This document shows, piece after piece, positions 8,023-16,646 of a DNA stretch of 26,799 nucleotides. The notes under the pieces were generated by a model. It was not told the DNA's origin and searched no databases. It saw nothing but the letters and a program-made list of their open reading frames with translations. The stretch lies in assembly GCA_003857395.1 (NCBI GenBank), contig RPRC01000116.1, positions 1 to 26,799 on the forward strand, read 5' to 3'. Position numbers and translations under genes: made by a program. Positions within the stretch are counted from its first letter, which is position 1. Every line of letters starts with the position of its first letter. This DNA comes from Geobacter sp. GTDB lineage: Bacteria; Desulfobacterota; Desulfuromonadia; Geobacterales; Geobacteraceae.

Positions 8023-8973
8023 TCAGAGATTCAAAGCATCCACCAGGGACTTTACGTGGGACACGGATTCTGCGAATATGGCACTTTCTTCAGGTGTCAG
8101 ATCAAGTTCGATGATTTGCTCAACACCTCGTGCGCCGAGCACACACGGCACTCCCAAAAAGTACCCGTTAACTCCATATTCTCCTTCCAGAAAGGCACAA
8201 ACGGGGAGGATGCGCTTCAAGTCAAGAAGAATGGATTCAGCCATGGCAAAGGCGGCGGAGGCCGGAGAAATAAACGCTGAGGTTTTCATAAGCCCGACGA
8301 TTTCTCCTCCGGCGTGGCGAGTTCTCGACACGAGAGCAGCCATGACTTCTTTGGCCTTTTCGGGTCCGTACTTCTTTTCCAGGAGAAATGTCACCGGGAT
8401 CCCGCTCACATTGGCAAAACGGACGAGGGGCACCATCTCATCTCCGTGCCCGCCAAGAACAAGAGCGTTCACATCCTGGACGGAGACCTCCAATTCCCGG
8501 GCAATAAAAGCGGCAAAACGGGCAGAATCAAGGACACCTGCCATACCCATGATTCTGTTTCGGGGGAATCCGGTCACCTTCCGGCAGAGGGACACCATGG
8601 CATCCAACGGATTGGTGAGAAGGATAACAAATGAATCGGGAGCTTGCTCACGAATCATCTCCGAAACGGAGGTAATTACCTTTGCATTCACGGTAACTAG
8701 GTCATCGCGACTCATTCCCGGCTTTCTCGCGAGTCCGGCGGTTACTACCACCAGGTCAGCCCCCTTGAGGTCCTCTGCATGACTCGTAGCAATGAGAGAC
8801 ACATCAAAACCCTGGATGGGAGCGGCTTCCATGATATCAAGCATTTTTCCTTGCGGCAGATCTTCGACAATGTCGAAGAGGACGATATCTCCCAAATGCC
8901 TCTGAGCCATGAGGTGGGCAAGGGTCCCGCCAATCTGTCCGCCACCGATTAATGCTATTTTTTTGCGTGCCAT
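8023..8973 (-). CDS. mdh: malate dehydrogenase (NAD, LDH-like type)
   Basis: A 316-residue enzyme of the LDH-like MDH group. The dinucleotide motif GGGQIGG lies at 10-16, with Asp34 at the end of beta-2 favouring NAD over NADP. Substrate arginines are Arg83 and Arg89 ([11 protein letters not shown]; an Arg at the specificity position suits malate rather than lactate) and Arg152. Asn121, Asp149 and catalytic His176 (GGHGDEM) are present. It oxidises malate to oxaloacetate. The start at 8973 is chosen because GGAGG sits five bases ahead; an ATG eight codons upstream lacks such a site. The gap to icd is filled by the palindromic repeat. Confidence 0.95.
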   Translation of the reverse strand: MARKKIALIGGGQIGGTLAHLMAQRHLGDIVLFDIVEDLPQGKMLDIMEAAPIQGFDVSLIATSHAEDLKGADLVVVTAGLARKPGMSRDDLVTVNAKVITSVSEMIREQAPDSFVILLTNPLDAMVSLCRKVTGFPRNRIMGMAGVLDSARFAAFIARELEVSVQDVNALVLGGHGDEMVPLVRFANVSGIPVTFLLEKKYGPEKAKEVMAALVSRTRHAGGEIVGLMKTSAFISPASAAFAMAESILLDLKRILPVCAFLEGEYGVNGYFLGVPCVLGARGVEQIIELDLTPEESAIFAESVSHVKSLVDALNL

Positions 8974-9026
8974 TTCTGCCTCCACATATTTCATCACAAA
9001 GAGCCTGTCGATCCGATGGTTGTGCT

Positions 9027-9242
9027 TAGTTTCACATCCGGAAAGTCTCGGCAGAGGCTGGGCTGGAACTTCCTCGAAGCCTCTCGTAATCGGTCGCCAC
9101 CCGAGACACAGAACGGGCTACCTGCTGGATTCAAGCGCTTTCCTTGCTTTCGCTGTCTTGCCATAAAGCCGTACGAGAGACTCCGAGAAAGCCCCAGCCC
9201 AACGGGGGATAGCCCTGTCTTGGAGTTTCCGGATGAAAACTA
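9027..9242. repeat. palindromic MITE-like repeat, copy 2, between icd and mdh
   Basis: A 216-bp element in opposite orientation to the copy at 2338-2552. Ends are TAGTTTCACATCCGGAAA on the left and TTTCCGGATGAAAACTA on the right: near-perfect terminal inverted repeats with outer TA. It starts 53 bases upstream of the mdh start and ends one base before the icd stop codon, so it fills almost the whole icd-mdh gap. Its arms are self-complementary over some 70-85 bases with interruptions, so an icd-mdh transcript would carry a very long stem. Confidence 0.88.
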
Positions 9243-9243
9243 C

Positions 9244-10653
9244 TTACAGGTTTTGGATCAGTTCGTCGGCAAATTCCGAACATTTCAGTTCATGAACACC
9301 TTCAATCTTCTCGGCTCGCATGAGTCGGGCAAAATCATAGGTAACCTTCCGCTGGTCAATAGTCCGGTCAAGAGCTGTAGTAATAAGCTCTGCAGCCTCG
9401 CTCCACCCCAAGTACTCTAGCATCATCACACCCGACAGGATGACGGAGCCGGGATTTACCTTATCCAGATTCGCATACTTGGGAGCGGTCCCATGGGTAG
9501 CCTCAAAAATGGCGTGTCCGGTCCGATAATTAATATTTCCCCCCGGAGCAATACCGATACCGCCAACTTGTGCGGCAATGGCGTCGGAGAGATAATCCCC
9601 ATTGAGATTTGTCGTTGCAAGAACATCGAATTCGTCTGCCCGGGTAATGGTCTGTTGCAGGGTGATATCAGCAATAGAGTCCTTGATCAGCAGCATTTTC
9701 TTCCATTTCCCATCCCCATGGGTCGACCAAAGCGCAAGAGTCGCATCAACCTCGCGAATTACCCCGTCTTTTTGATTGGAGGTCATATTGTCAAAGCCTG
9801 GCTCAATGGCGCGAGCAAGATCCTCTTGAGACAGGGAAGGATCCTTCTCCCTGTTTTCCAGAACCCAGGTCTCACGCTGTGAAACAGTTTGGTCACGGTA
9901 CTTCGTGGCCGCCAGCGCGTATCCCCAGCTTTTGAAAGCACCCTCGGTAAACTTCATGATATTACCCTTGTGTACAATGGTGACCGACTTCCGGCCCTGC
10001 TTCAGGGCATACTCGATTGCTGCCTCAATCAGGCGCTCTGAACCTTCCCGGGACACCGGCTTCACGCCGATGCCGGATGTTTCAGGAAAACGGATTTTCT
10101 TCACGCCCATTTCCTGCTGGAGAAAATCAATGACCTTCCTGGCCTCCGGAGTCCCTTCCGCCCATTCAATACCTGCATAAATGTCCTCGGTGTTCTCCCG
10201 GAAAATGACCATGTCGACCAGCTCAGGTCTTTTCACCGGGGAAGGAACTCCCGCGACATAACGAACCGGGCGGAGGCAAACATAAAGGTCAAGCTGCTGG
10301 CGAAGAGCCACATTCAAAGAAGTAATGCCGCCACCGATCGGCGTGGTGAGAGGCCCCTTGATCCCAACCAGGTATTCTCGAAAAGCAGCCAGGGTTTCAT
10401 CGGGAAGCCAACCGAGACCCATATTGAAAGATTTTTCACCGGCATATACCTCTAGCCAGGCGATTTTTTTTCTTCCGGAGTAGGCCTTGGCAACTGCGGC
10501 ATCAAGTACCCGAACTGCTGCCCGCCAGATATCGGCGCCGGTACCGTCGCCTTCGATAAAGGGAATGACAGGTTGATCGGGTACGGTGAGAACTCCGTTA
10601 TTGATGGTAATTTTTGTACCGTTTGATGGTACGGTGTTCGTCTTGTATGTCAT
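9244..10653 (-). CDS. icd: isocitrate dehydrogenase (NADP-dependent)
   Basis: A 469-residue enzyme closely following the E. coli Icd pattern. [13 protein letters not shown] (Ser112, Asn114, Arg118), Arg128, Arg152 and Tyr159 ([14 protein letters not shown]) give the isocitrate site, and [14 protein letters not shown] holds the catalytic Lys. GTAPKYA plus the Tyr and Arg in VTYDFARLM are the NADP-type residues. It makes 2-oxoglutarate, CO2 and NADPH, feeding the adjacent KOR. It is about 50 residues longer than E. coli Icd because of an insert at roughly 255-310. AGGAG precedes the ATG. Ser112 corresponds to the phosphorylated serine of E. coli, but no kinase is present here. Confidence 0.96.
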   Translation of the reverse strand: MTYKTNTVPSNGTKITINNGVLTVPDQPVIPFIEGDGTGADIWRAAVRVLDAAVAKAYSGRKKIAWLEVYAGEKSFNMGLGWLPDETLAAFREYLVGIKGPLTTPIGGGITSLNVALRQQLDLYVCLRPVRYVAGVPSPVKRPELVDMVIFRENTEDIYAGIEWAEGTPEARKVIDFLQQEMGVKKIRFPETSGIGVKPVSREGSERLIEAAIEYALKQGRKSVTIVHKGNIMKFTEGAFKSWGYALAATKYRDQTVSQRETWVLENREKDPSLSQEDLARAIEPGFDNMTSNQKDGVIREVDATLALWSTHGDGKWKKMLLIKDSIADITLQQTITRADEFDVLATTNLNGDYLSDAIAAQVGGIGIAPGGNINYRTGHAIFEATHGTAPKYANLDKVNPGSVILSGVMMLEYLGWSEAAELITTALDRTIDQRKVTYDFARLMRAEKIEGVHELKCSEFADELIQNL

Positions 10654-10677
10654 GTCAGCTCCTTTTCGGGTACGACT

Positions 10678-10729
10678 CCCGGCGCTCCAACCGGGGAGAT
10701 GTCAGTCTGAATAGGGCGGCACGACCGCC
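10678..10729 (-). other. two small hairpins in the icd leader
   Basis: In the 225-base gap upstream of icd there are two short GC-rich inverted repeats: CCCGG/CCGGG at 10678-10682 and 10691-10695, and GGCGG/CCGCC at 10715-10719 and 10725-10729. They would lie in the icd 5' leader about 25-75 bases ahead of the start. They could be chance; no known riboswitch was recognised, and no clear promoter could be assigned in this gap. Confidence 0.25.
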
Positions 10730-10878
10730 AGAGCAAACCTCAGCGTAGCTTGCAGATTCTTCGCGAGATCCATGGTTATTGCCTACTTTTTTTGTAGAGC
10801 TTCGGATCAAGTTACAATTAGCTGGCTCCCCCTTTGCAGCACTATTTACAATCAGTAAGTTTGACAGTTATCAAAACA

Positions 10879-12141
10879 CTAACGCAACTTCTCCACACCC
10901 CTGAGTATTTTTCGCCAGAAATAGCGTCCCATTTCCAGAAAAACCCCTTGTATTAGCCAACAACGCTGATGGGAAAGCCATATGCCATGTAAAACGTCAT
11001 CTCGAATATCTCGCCACAATGGCGAACGAACCGCAGCAAGTATGCCAGGATCTATAGCAACTGCTTGCTGGCGAAGCTCGAAATCATGCATCATGTGCTT
11101 GATCTTCTGCTCATATTGGCGCGTTTGCGCCCCCTTGGTCAAGTAGGTAAGTATCTCATGAGAGAAAAGGTACCCAGCTTTACTGGCAATTCTAGCTTGT
11201 CGCAGACTATCCTCCGACAAACCGCCAGGAAAGGTTTTGACCTTACCAAGTTCACCAACCGCATCCAGGGCAAGCATGGTGTTCAAACACTTGGGGCAGC
11301 GACAACAGTTATAAGCACCGGAAAGACTCTGATAACATACCCGCAAGGATTCCCGCACAACATCATTGTGAGCAATGGCCGCGACTTTGGAGATGCGGTT
11401 TACCTCACAGCCGTCATGCACAAGTTCAAGGCGCTCTGTGCTCCATAAAGGATCAAGCAAAGGATGACTCCCCCATGGATCAAGCATCTCGTATGAAAAT
11501 GATGACGGAATAATTACTTTGTGTAAAATTGGTGATAAAAGATGAGCAACTGTTGCCAAGGCTGCACCATGATAATGGGTACCCCATGGAGCCCATCTAT
11601 CGGCAAAATTCCGCAGGTTAGTCTCCACTTCGATGAGATGCTTGCCAAGCATCGCCGCCGCCCGCTGCAACTGCTGACTCACCTTCGCGCGTAAAGCCGG
11701 ATTTGTCAGTGGCAGATCAAAACCGTGTACAAAAATCAAGTGGCTGATAGTATCGATGTGCTTGAGCACCGAATAAAATGAATCAACTCCACCGGAAAAA
11801 AAACAACCGACCCCTCTGTTTTTCGTATGCACTTCCGCAGAACGAGAAGCCACATCAGGAAACACTCGGTCAAGGTCCGGATACCAGCAAGTCATGATAT
11901 CCTGAATTTTATTCGTTGCCGACAATAATGTTCCGCACACTGGTTCCGTTAGCTTAAACGCTTTCCGGAGCCGCATTGCCGGGATCAATGTTGCGGCAAG
12001 CATGGCATCAGCAGTCTCGACAGGAGCATGGGGCGGGAAACGGAACAGAACATCATGCTTTGAGGCGCCCACCGTAACCCGACAATTTATAACACTTCCT
12101 GAATCTTCAGTTGTTTGAACCGGAGCACCTACACAAAACAT
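10879..12141 (-). CDS. QueC-like PP-loop ATPase family protein, function unknown
   Basis: A 420-residue protein with an N-type ATP pyrophosphatase (PP-loop) signature CFFSGGVDSFYSVL, SGGVDS at 116-121. A Cys cluster at 269, 279, 280, 282 and 285 (NCCRCPKC) recalls the zinc site of QueC-like enzymes, though spacing differs. Between them is a conserved-looking block with SYEMLDPWGSHPLLDPLWS and HDGCEVNR. PP-loop enzymes adenylate a carboxyl or amide and swap in nitrogen or sulfur; the substrate here is unknown. The N-terminal ~100 residues match nothing I recognise. It follows a pyruvyl transferase gene by 62 bases, so a role in sugar or polysaccharide modification is an inference from context. 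It is unlike the WbpG-type sugar amidotransferases, which have a different signature. Confidence 0.75.
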   Translation of the reverse strand: MFCVGAPVQTTEDSGSVINCRVTVGASKHDVLFRFPPHAPVETADAMLAATLIPAMRLRKAFKLTEPVCGTLLSATNKIQDIMTCWYPDLDRVFPDVASRSAEVHTKNRGVGCFFSGGVDSFYSVLKHIDTISHLIFVHGFDLPLTNPALRAKVSQQLQRAAAMLGKHLIEVETNLRNFADRWAPWGTHYHGAALATVAHLLSPILHKVIIPSSFSYEMLDPWGSHPLLDPLWSTERLELVHDGCEVNRISKVAAIAHNDVVRESLRVCYQSLSGAYNCCRCPKCLNTMLALDAVGELGKVKTFPGGLSEDSLRQARIASKAGYLFSHEILTYLTKGAQTRQYEQKIKHMMHDFELRQQAVAIDPGILAAVRSPLWRDIRDDVLHGIWLSHQRCWLIQGVFLEMGRYFWRKILRGVEKLR

Positions 12142-12203
12142 TCAGCCCCCCTAATCACTTCTGAATAACAGGCCACGAAAAAATACGGGCATTATAGCGA
12201 TAT

Positions 12204-13415
12204 TCAGTTGCGTTGTTGCACAAGATCCCTAATACGCTCGTATGCTAACAGTCCGACAGCACGCTGTCGCTCGGCCGACTGGCGTAGCGCCGGCCTCAGT
12301 TCATCCGCACTCTCCCAAAGTTTGTCCATAGACGCTAAAAGCTTCTCTGCCAATCCGCCCGCAGATAAATGAATTATTTCCACTCCACTAGGAAAAAGAT
12401 TCGCCAGCCCGGTAAATTTACTAGAATAATATGAACTGCCAACCAAAGCGACAACAGGAATTCCTTGTGCTAACGCAAAGACAGCCGCATGATAGCTGCC
12501 CGTAACCACTATCCGGCAGTTGCCCACCGAACGGCATAATTGAGCCGACGATTTAATGGAGTCACCACCCGAGGGATCAGTCAGGTACTTGCCAAAGCAT
12601 GTTGCAAGGGTTAAAGCATCATCTTCCCCCACATGGCGGGACACTGGAAGCGGTTCCAGGGGAACTGCCTTATTTTCTGCAAATGCGGATATCACCGCAC
12701 AAACCAAGGAAAAATGCTGTGAGGAATTGGCATAATTCGCATTACGTAAATTAACTCCGCAAAACTCACCCAAAGAATCATGAAAATAACGACAACCTGT
12801 AACTAACGCATCATCGCCGGTAACAATAATTTTTTCAGGTGACACCTTCATGCTTCGAAGCAGAGCGCTACCATTCTCCTCCTCACGCAAACAAAACAGA
12901 TCAACGTTCGGCAGGGTTGTCGTCATTTCCCTCAATAACACAGGCTTAGTCACCGGGCCAAGTCCTTGACCAACCATTACCGTGGCACAACCGAATTTAT
13001 GGGCATATGCAAGTAAACGCAAAACAGAACAGGCATACCCGCAGAACTCGTCATTAATGTAGCCACCCCCAGCAGCGACAACAAGGTCAGCGGATGCCAC
13101 CAATTCGGCAAAAAATTTGCCGGGATTATCCTTTCTCCAAACAACAAGAATTCGTAGATTCCTCTTAAGGATTTTCCGAGACCGCTTCCAGGGTCTGTCC
13201 ACGAGGTCCGAAAAATTAAGGCTCTCTCGCTTAACGTCAACCGGCAGATGAATAGCCGCTGGCCACAATTCTTTCAAGGCCTGCTCATTGGAAGAAACAA
13301 CATAAAACAATGCGTCAGGAAAAAGATTGGTAAGACGAGACAGTGCAACGTACAACATTGTGCTGTCGCCTATGTTCCTAAAGTTATAATCTCCATGATC
13401 TACCAAGATATTCAT
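12204..13415 (-). CDS. polysaccharide pyruvyl transferase family protein
   Basis: A 403-residue member of the CsaB/WcaK-type polysaccharide pyruvyl transferase family. The N-terminus HGDYNFRNIGDSTMLYVAL holds the usual N-x-GD element. VVAAGGGYIND at about 112-122 and the C-terminal GSYHAAVFALAQGIPVVAL with downstream SSYYSSKFTGL follow the family's GT-B-like donor domain. Members move pyruvate from phosphoenolpyruvate to a sugar as a ketal, though some have other roles. AGGA seven bases ahead supports the ATG. It is the first intact gene after the GT2 relic and the IS-end-like sequence, and it appears to be co-transcribed with the PP-loop gene. Confidence 0.85.
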   Translation of the reverse strand: MNILVDHGDYNFRNIGDSTMLYVALSRLTNLFPDALFYVVSSNEQALKELWPAAIHLPVDVKRESLNFSDLVDRPWKRSRKILKRNLRILVVWRKDNPGKFFAELVASADLVVAAGGGYINDEFCGYACSVLRLLAYAHKFGCATVMVGQGLGPVTKPVLLREMTTTLPNVDLFCLREEENGSALLRSMKVSPEKIIVTGDDALVTGCRYFHDSLGEFCGVNLRNANYANSSQHFSLVCAVISAFAENKAVPLEPLPVSRHVGEDDALTLATCFGKYLTDPSGGDSIKSSAQLCRSVGNCRIVVTGSYHAAVFALAQGIPVVALVGSSYYSSKFTGLANLFPSGVEIIHLSAGGLAEKLLASMDKLWESADELRPALRQSAERQRAVGLLAYERIRDLVQQRN

Positions 13416-13478
13416 TACAATTCCTAAAATAAACTATCAGTCCACAACAACAGCACACTCTCAAAATTCTGTCAGCTA

Positions 13479-13665
13479 TCAAGAAATGAGTTGGCGGAAC
13501 CTCTTCCATAAAGGGACGTTGAACACCTTTACAGTATTCCCGTTTACATAATACCGTATTCCGTCCACGTTGCGGTCGGGAATCTCAGTGCAGTGTAGTA
13601 TAGCGTCAAGAATTTATTGACAAGTATCATTTCTGTCGAACAAATTGCTGCAGCCAAGGAGTCAG
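13479..13665 (-). pseudogene. C-terminal relic of a GT2 glycosyltransferase
   Basis: The minus-strand frame ending in TGA at 13479-13481 reads ILDAILHCTEIPDRN, then VDGIRYYVNGNTVKVFN and KRFRQL. This aligns with the C-terminus of the intact GT2 at 17221-18201 (IFDAVMHCNRVTSGK, then QDGILYDVAGNIVNVF and TRIRQL). Upstream there is a TAA in frame and a one-base shift near ACAGAAATGAT (about 13627-13637), so it cannot be a working gene. Only some 60 codons remain. It adjoins an IS-end-like sequence, suggesting the rest was lost in a rearrangement. The remainder of this 323-base gap holds nothing I can assign. Confidence 0.7.
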
Positions 13666-13666
13666 A

Positions 13667-13686
13667 ACTTTTGCAAGAGGCTCATT
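13667..13686 (-). mobile_element. IS-end-like 20-mer, cassette left boundary
   Basis: On the minus strand these 20 bases read AATGAGCCTCTTGCAAAAGT. They match 16658-16677 (plus strand) with one mismatch. The latter copy lies just upstream of a transposase fragment. The orientation puts the presumed IS body to the left here and to the right at the other site, so the two ends face outward from the three genes between them. No transposase sequence remains at this side. Identification as an IS terminal repeat is inferred. Confidence 0.5.
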
Positions 13687-13738
13687 ATCTAATAATTAAT
13701 TTCTTTTTCAGAAGAACCAGAAAATAATTTATTGGAGG

Positions 13739-14527
13739 CTACTTTAGTTTTCCATACGATAGCATTAAAGAGCGAGTGTGAATTGAGTCGTTTATCTTGA
13801 GAAAATTTTCAAATTCTGCTTTAGTTCCTGGATCCGTTTCCCTTAGCGGTCGAGTGTGAAGAACCGGTTCGCTATCAATTATTCCCATTCGTTTAAACCC
13901 GCACATTGATCGGGCAAATAAATCGTAGCCCCAACCCCACCCACTGGAATCGCTCTTTATTTTTTTCCAAAATTTAATCCAGGCTTTTCTTTCAAACACG
14001 GGAACCATTATCTCAACAAAATCCGTGAATCTTCCAATTCGATAGCCTTCTTTTTTCAAAGTTAATCTGTGACTGTAAAACGAATCCTTGGACAATGCTG
14101 GTTGAGCCATTTCCAAGCTGTTTCTTATAAAAATGTCCAAGAATTTATCTATTGAAAATCCCTCAATATCAATATCGTCAGCCCAGGCAAAAATATAATC
14201 ATACTTTTCACAATAGGCGGGGGTCACATATTTTTTCATAAATTCCCATCGCAGCCCTTTTTCATGTATGACTTGGCAATTCCTGAAAATCGGCTCGTCA
14301 AATTTTGTATCATCATAGCTGAAAATAAGGTAATCAAAATTTTCGTTTCCGAATTTTTGCATTATCTTTATCAGAAGTTCCTTTCCATTTCTCCCTACCG
14401 GTGAGACATACAGGCATTTAGGCGTTTTACCTGCCGTCACATTTCTTTTTCCATGTAAGCAGGTTTGCAGCATATATTTGTGCCTAAAGCACTGACTTTT
14501 TAAAAGACGCAGAAGTTTTTTCAACAT
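13739..14527 (-). CDS. DUF707 family protein
   Basis: A 262-residue protein recognised as DUF707 (PF05212). Typical segments are KCLYVSPVGRNGKELLIKI, FDYLIFSYDDTKFDE, CQVIHEKGLRWEFMKKY, YDYIFAWADDIDIEGFSID and LEMAQPALSKDSFYSHRLTL. The paired acidic motifs (YDD and WADDIDIE) look like DxD-type metal sites of GT-A glycosyltransferases, so a sugar-transfer role is a reasonable inference, but the family has no established function. I chose ATG 14527 over a TTG at 14551 that overlaps the upstream stop; neither has a strong ribosome site. It is the last gene of an A+T-rich three-gene set and stops 52 bases short of the IS-end-like sequence. Confidence 0.8.
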   Translation of the reverse strand: MLKKLLRLLKSQCFRHKYMLQTCLHGKRNVTAGKTPKCLYVSPVGRNGKELLIKIMQKFGNENFDYLIFSYDDTKFDEPIFRNCQVIHEKGLRWEFMKKYVTPAYCEKYDYIFAWADDIDIEGFSIDKFLDIFIRNSLEMAQPALSKDSFYSHRLTLKKEGYRIGRFTDFVEIMVPVFERKAWIKFWKKIKSDSSGWGWGYDLFARSMCGFKRMGIIDSEPVLHTRPLRETDPGTKAEFENFLKINDSIHTRSLMLSYGKLK

Positions 14528-14547
14528 TTTGAATTGTCTCAACTTTA

Positions 14548-15501
14548 TCAATTTATTTCGTAGTGATCAGCAAATTTGTCTGACAGTATGTATTTGTCCC
14601 TGAAATCTTTTAGGAAAATCATATGAGTAGGACATTGGCAGGTATCCGTAAAACAAGGATATGGTTCTTCTCTCAACTTTATCTTTCCATCGCAAAGTTC
14701 ATCAATAGTACCAAGCTTGGCACCAAAACATCTATAAACAGAGCCGTCGAGAAAAACATTAATCATGTCCACTCCCGCAAAACAAGGTAATCCGCTGGTT
14801 TTTCTGCCTTTCTGAAACTGGAACTCTAAATCCGAGTAGTAATGTTGCCTAATTAATTCCAGTTCATACAAATTGTAGCTACGTGAGGATTGGCTTTTCC
14901 CGATAATTTTTTTCCAGAAATTCCGTAATTTACTATCATAAAATTCAGTATTTAGCAGTAACAACGGTCTGAAAAGAATTCCAGCGTCCTCAAAGCCCAT
15001 GACAATTCCGGTTAATTCGTTAACCATCTCAGGCAAGACAACCATAGTTGCAAAGAGCGGGCATCCTTTTTGTTTTAATTTTAATGCGTGATTGATGAAT
15101 CGCTGCAGAGATACAAATTCCGGATGAAATGAACAATTAAAGGAAGCTTTCGGCAAACTTATTAGCCCCAAGTAATCATCAGGATCTATAGAGTTGTTAG
15201 TAATAATTTCAGATATTTTTACGTTCGGCAATTTATTAATATGATACCAGATTTCTCTAGCCCATTTATCTATTAAGATTTCTCCGTCAAAATTTAATCT
15301 GACAATAATATCATCCTCTACAGTTGAAAGTTTATCCCAAATTCTTTTTGACGATAACAGCTCTTTTTCTGAAAACTTTATTTGTTTTATATTTTTTTGA
15401 TTGCAGTACGAACACCTGAAATTGCAACGCAAGCGTTTATTTTCGTGAGGCAAGAAATCTCTGAAATTGATCCTTATTAAACCTTGTTTTGTTAATTTCA
15501 T
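14548..15501 (-). CDS. radical SAM protein with Cys-rich C-terminus
   Basis: A 317-residue protein with the radical SAM motif CNFRCSYC (Cys26, Cys30, Cys33), which binds a [4Fe-4S] cluster and SAM. FDGEILIDKW in the first third takes the place of the usual glycine-rich SAM-binding strand. The C-terminal part has additional cysteines, in LPCFAGVDMINVFLDGSVYRC and CFTDTCQCPTHM (quoted as separate pieces), like the auxiliary-cluster SPASM/twitch type. Its ATG overlaps the stop of the glf-like gene by four bases, and its own stop adjoins the DUF707 gene, so the three are co-translated. Substrate unknown; a sugar, nucleotide sugar or small peptide are all possible. Codon use is markedly A+T-rich. 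Confidence 0.8.
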   Translation of the reverse strand: MKLTKQGLIRINFRDFLPHENKRLRCNFRCSYCNQKNIKQIKFSEKELLSSKRIWDKLSTVEDDIIVRLNFDGEILIDKWAREIWYHINKLPNVKISEIITNNSIDPDDYLGLISLPKASFNCSFHPEFVSLQRFINHALKLKQKGCPLFATMVVLPEMVNELTGIVMGFEDAGILFRPLLLLNTEFYDSKLRNFWKKIIGKSQSSRSYNLYELELIRQHYYSDLEFQFQKGRKTSGLPCFAGVDMINVFLDGSVYRCFGAKLGTIDELCDGKIKLREEPYPCFTDTCQCPTHMIFLKDFRDKYILSDKFADHYEIN

Positions 15502-16625
15502 CTTTTTTCTCTAATAGCCTTGATTTGGAGATACCTTTCTGTTTCGCTTAATCTGGCATAATTCTCTATAAGCGGCACAATATCAAATGCGCATTCTATC
15601 GCCTTATCCATATCTAAATACTTGAACAATCCCAGACGTCCCAAAGGGCAGATGTTCTTTGACCGACAAACAGTTTTAAGATACTTGTCAAAGATCTCAT
15701 TATGCTGTCTGGTATTTACAGGATACATTGCAGGATTTTTCAAACCATCGGCCTCTACTGCTTGCTGATATTGAATATAGTTGTTTCGTGCATTATGTTT
15801 GTACAATACGTTGAAATTGCATTTTCTGAAATATTTCTTGTGTTGAGGAAGGTTTAATGTTCCATATTCCATTTTTTCCCAAGGCTCATCCTTTTTATAA
15901 TCAAAATGAATGCTCCGGTAACCTAATTTACCATATTTGTAATTTAACATTTCATCAAGAGGAGCACAGGTTGCTACTACATCAAATTTATTGCTGTCAT
16001 ATTGCGTCTCATTCAAGCGCACAGGCACGTCTTTGATCATTTGCTCCAAAAAAAAAGTGTATCCGTGAATGGGCAAGCCTTGCCACTGATTTCGGAACAG
16101 TTCTTCATTATCATCTTCTCGTAACTCTAATCTTTTTGGAGCCCATTCTGCAGTTAAGAGTTTGGGCTCAACTCCCCACATCTTTTTGCTATAATTCCCG
16201 ATGAAATAGCCATATAGTGTTTTTCCGAAAATGGACTGACAGGCGGTTTCGAAATTTGTTTGATCTATTTCTACGGGTCTGTACTTAAGTTCTTCCAAAA
16301 TCAAGTTTCTTTTTTTGAAGCCTTTTATAGAGTTTAACGTCAGTGGAAAAGGATAGAGTTTTTTATTTATTATCATTCCCTTTTTATGGATATATCCGTT
16401 AAATTGATCGAATCTCTGAACAAATTCCGAGATCGCTACATTGCTCGTATGAAAAGTTCTGGCTCCAAATGGTTCGTATTTTAAGCCATCCTCATTAACT
16501 TTGGTTATACATAACCCCCCGATTTGGTTTTCTTTCTCAATCATAGAGACATCATGCCCTTTATCCTTCAGGAACCTGGCAAGAGCGCAGCCACTTAAAC
16601 CGGTTCCGACAATTAGCACTTTCAT
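15498..16625 (-). CDS. glf: UDP-galactopyranose mutase-like flavoenzyme
   Basis: A 375-residue protein. The FAD-binding N-terminus is MKVLIVGTGLSGCALARFL with GxGxxG at 7-12, followed by IEKENQIGGLC and GARTFHTSN, which stands where UGM enzymes have GPHIFHTN. YSKKMWGVEP and QGLPIHGYTFFLEQM also match UGM. UGM converts UDP-Galp to UDP-Galf using reduced FAD; whether this divergent member uses that substrate is not certain. The open frame continues upstream to 16763, but those 46 codons run over the IS-end-like sequence and the predicted promoter, and M47 begins exactly at the Rossmann strand, so I start at 16625. The ribosome site is weak. It is first of three coupled genes. Confidence 0.85.
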   Translation of the reverse strand: MKVLIVGTGLSGCALARFLKDKGHDVSMIEKENQIGGLCITKVNEDGLKYEPFGARTFHTSNVAISEFVQRFDQFNGYIHKKGMIINKKLYPFPLTLNSIKGFKKRNLILEELKYRPVEIDQTNFETACQSIFGKTLYGYFIGNYSKKMWGVEPKLLTAEWAPKRLELREDDNEELFRNQWQGLPIHGYTFFLEQMIKDVPVRLNETQYDSNKFDVVATCAPLDEMLNYKYGKLGYRSIHFDYKKDEPWEKMEYGTLNLPQHKKYFRKCNFNVLYKHNARNNYIQYQQAVEADGLKNPAMYPVNTRQHNEIFDKYLKTVCRSKNICPLGRLGLFKYLDMDKAIECAFDIVPLIENYARLSETERYLQIKAIREKR

Positions 16626-16646
16626 ATTAATTGGTGTCCGTAATAA

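Noticed and set aside
10679..10878. Sigma-70 promoter for icd
   Set aside because: TTGATC and other -35-like hexamers exist but none has a good -10 at proper spacing.
13666..13738. Continuation of the GT2 relic upstream in another frame (PLAKVLTPWLQQFV)
   Set aside because: The first bases are better explained by the IS-end-like 20-mer; similarity to GT2 here is too weak to claim.
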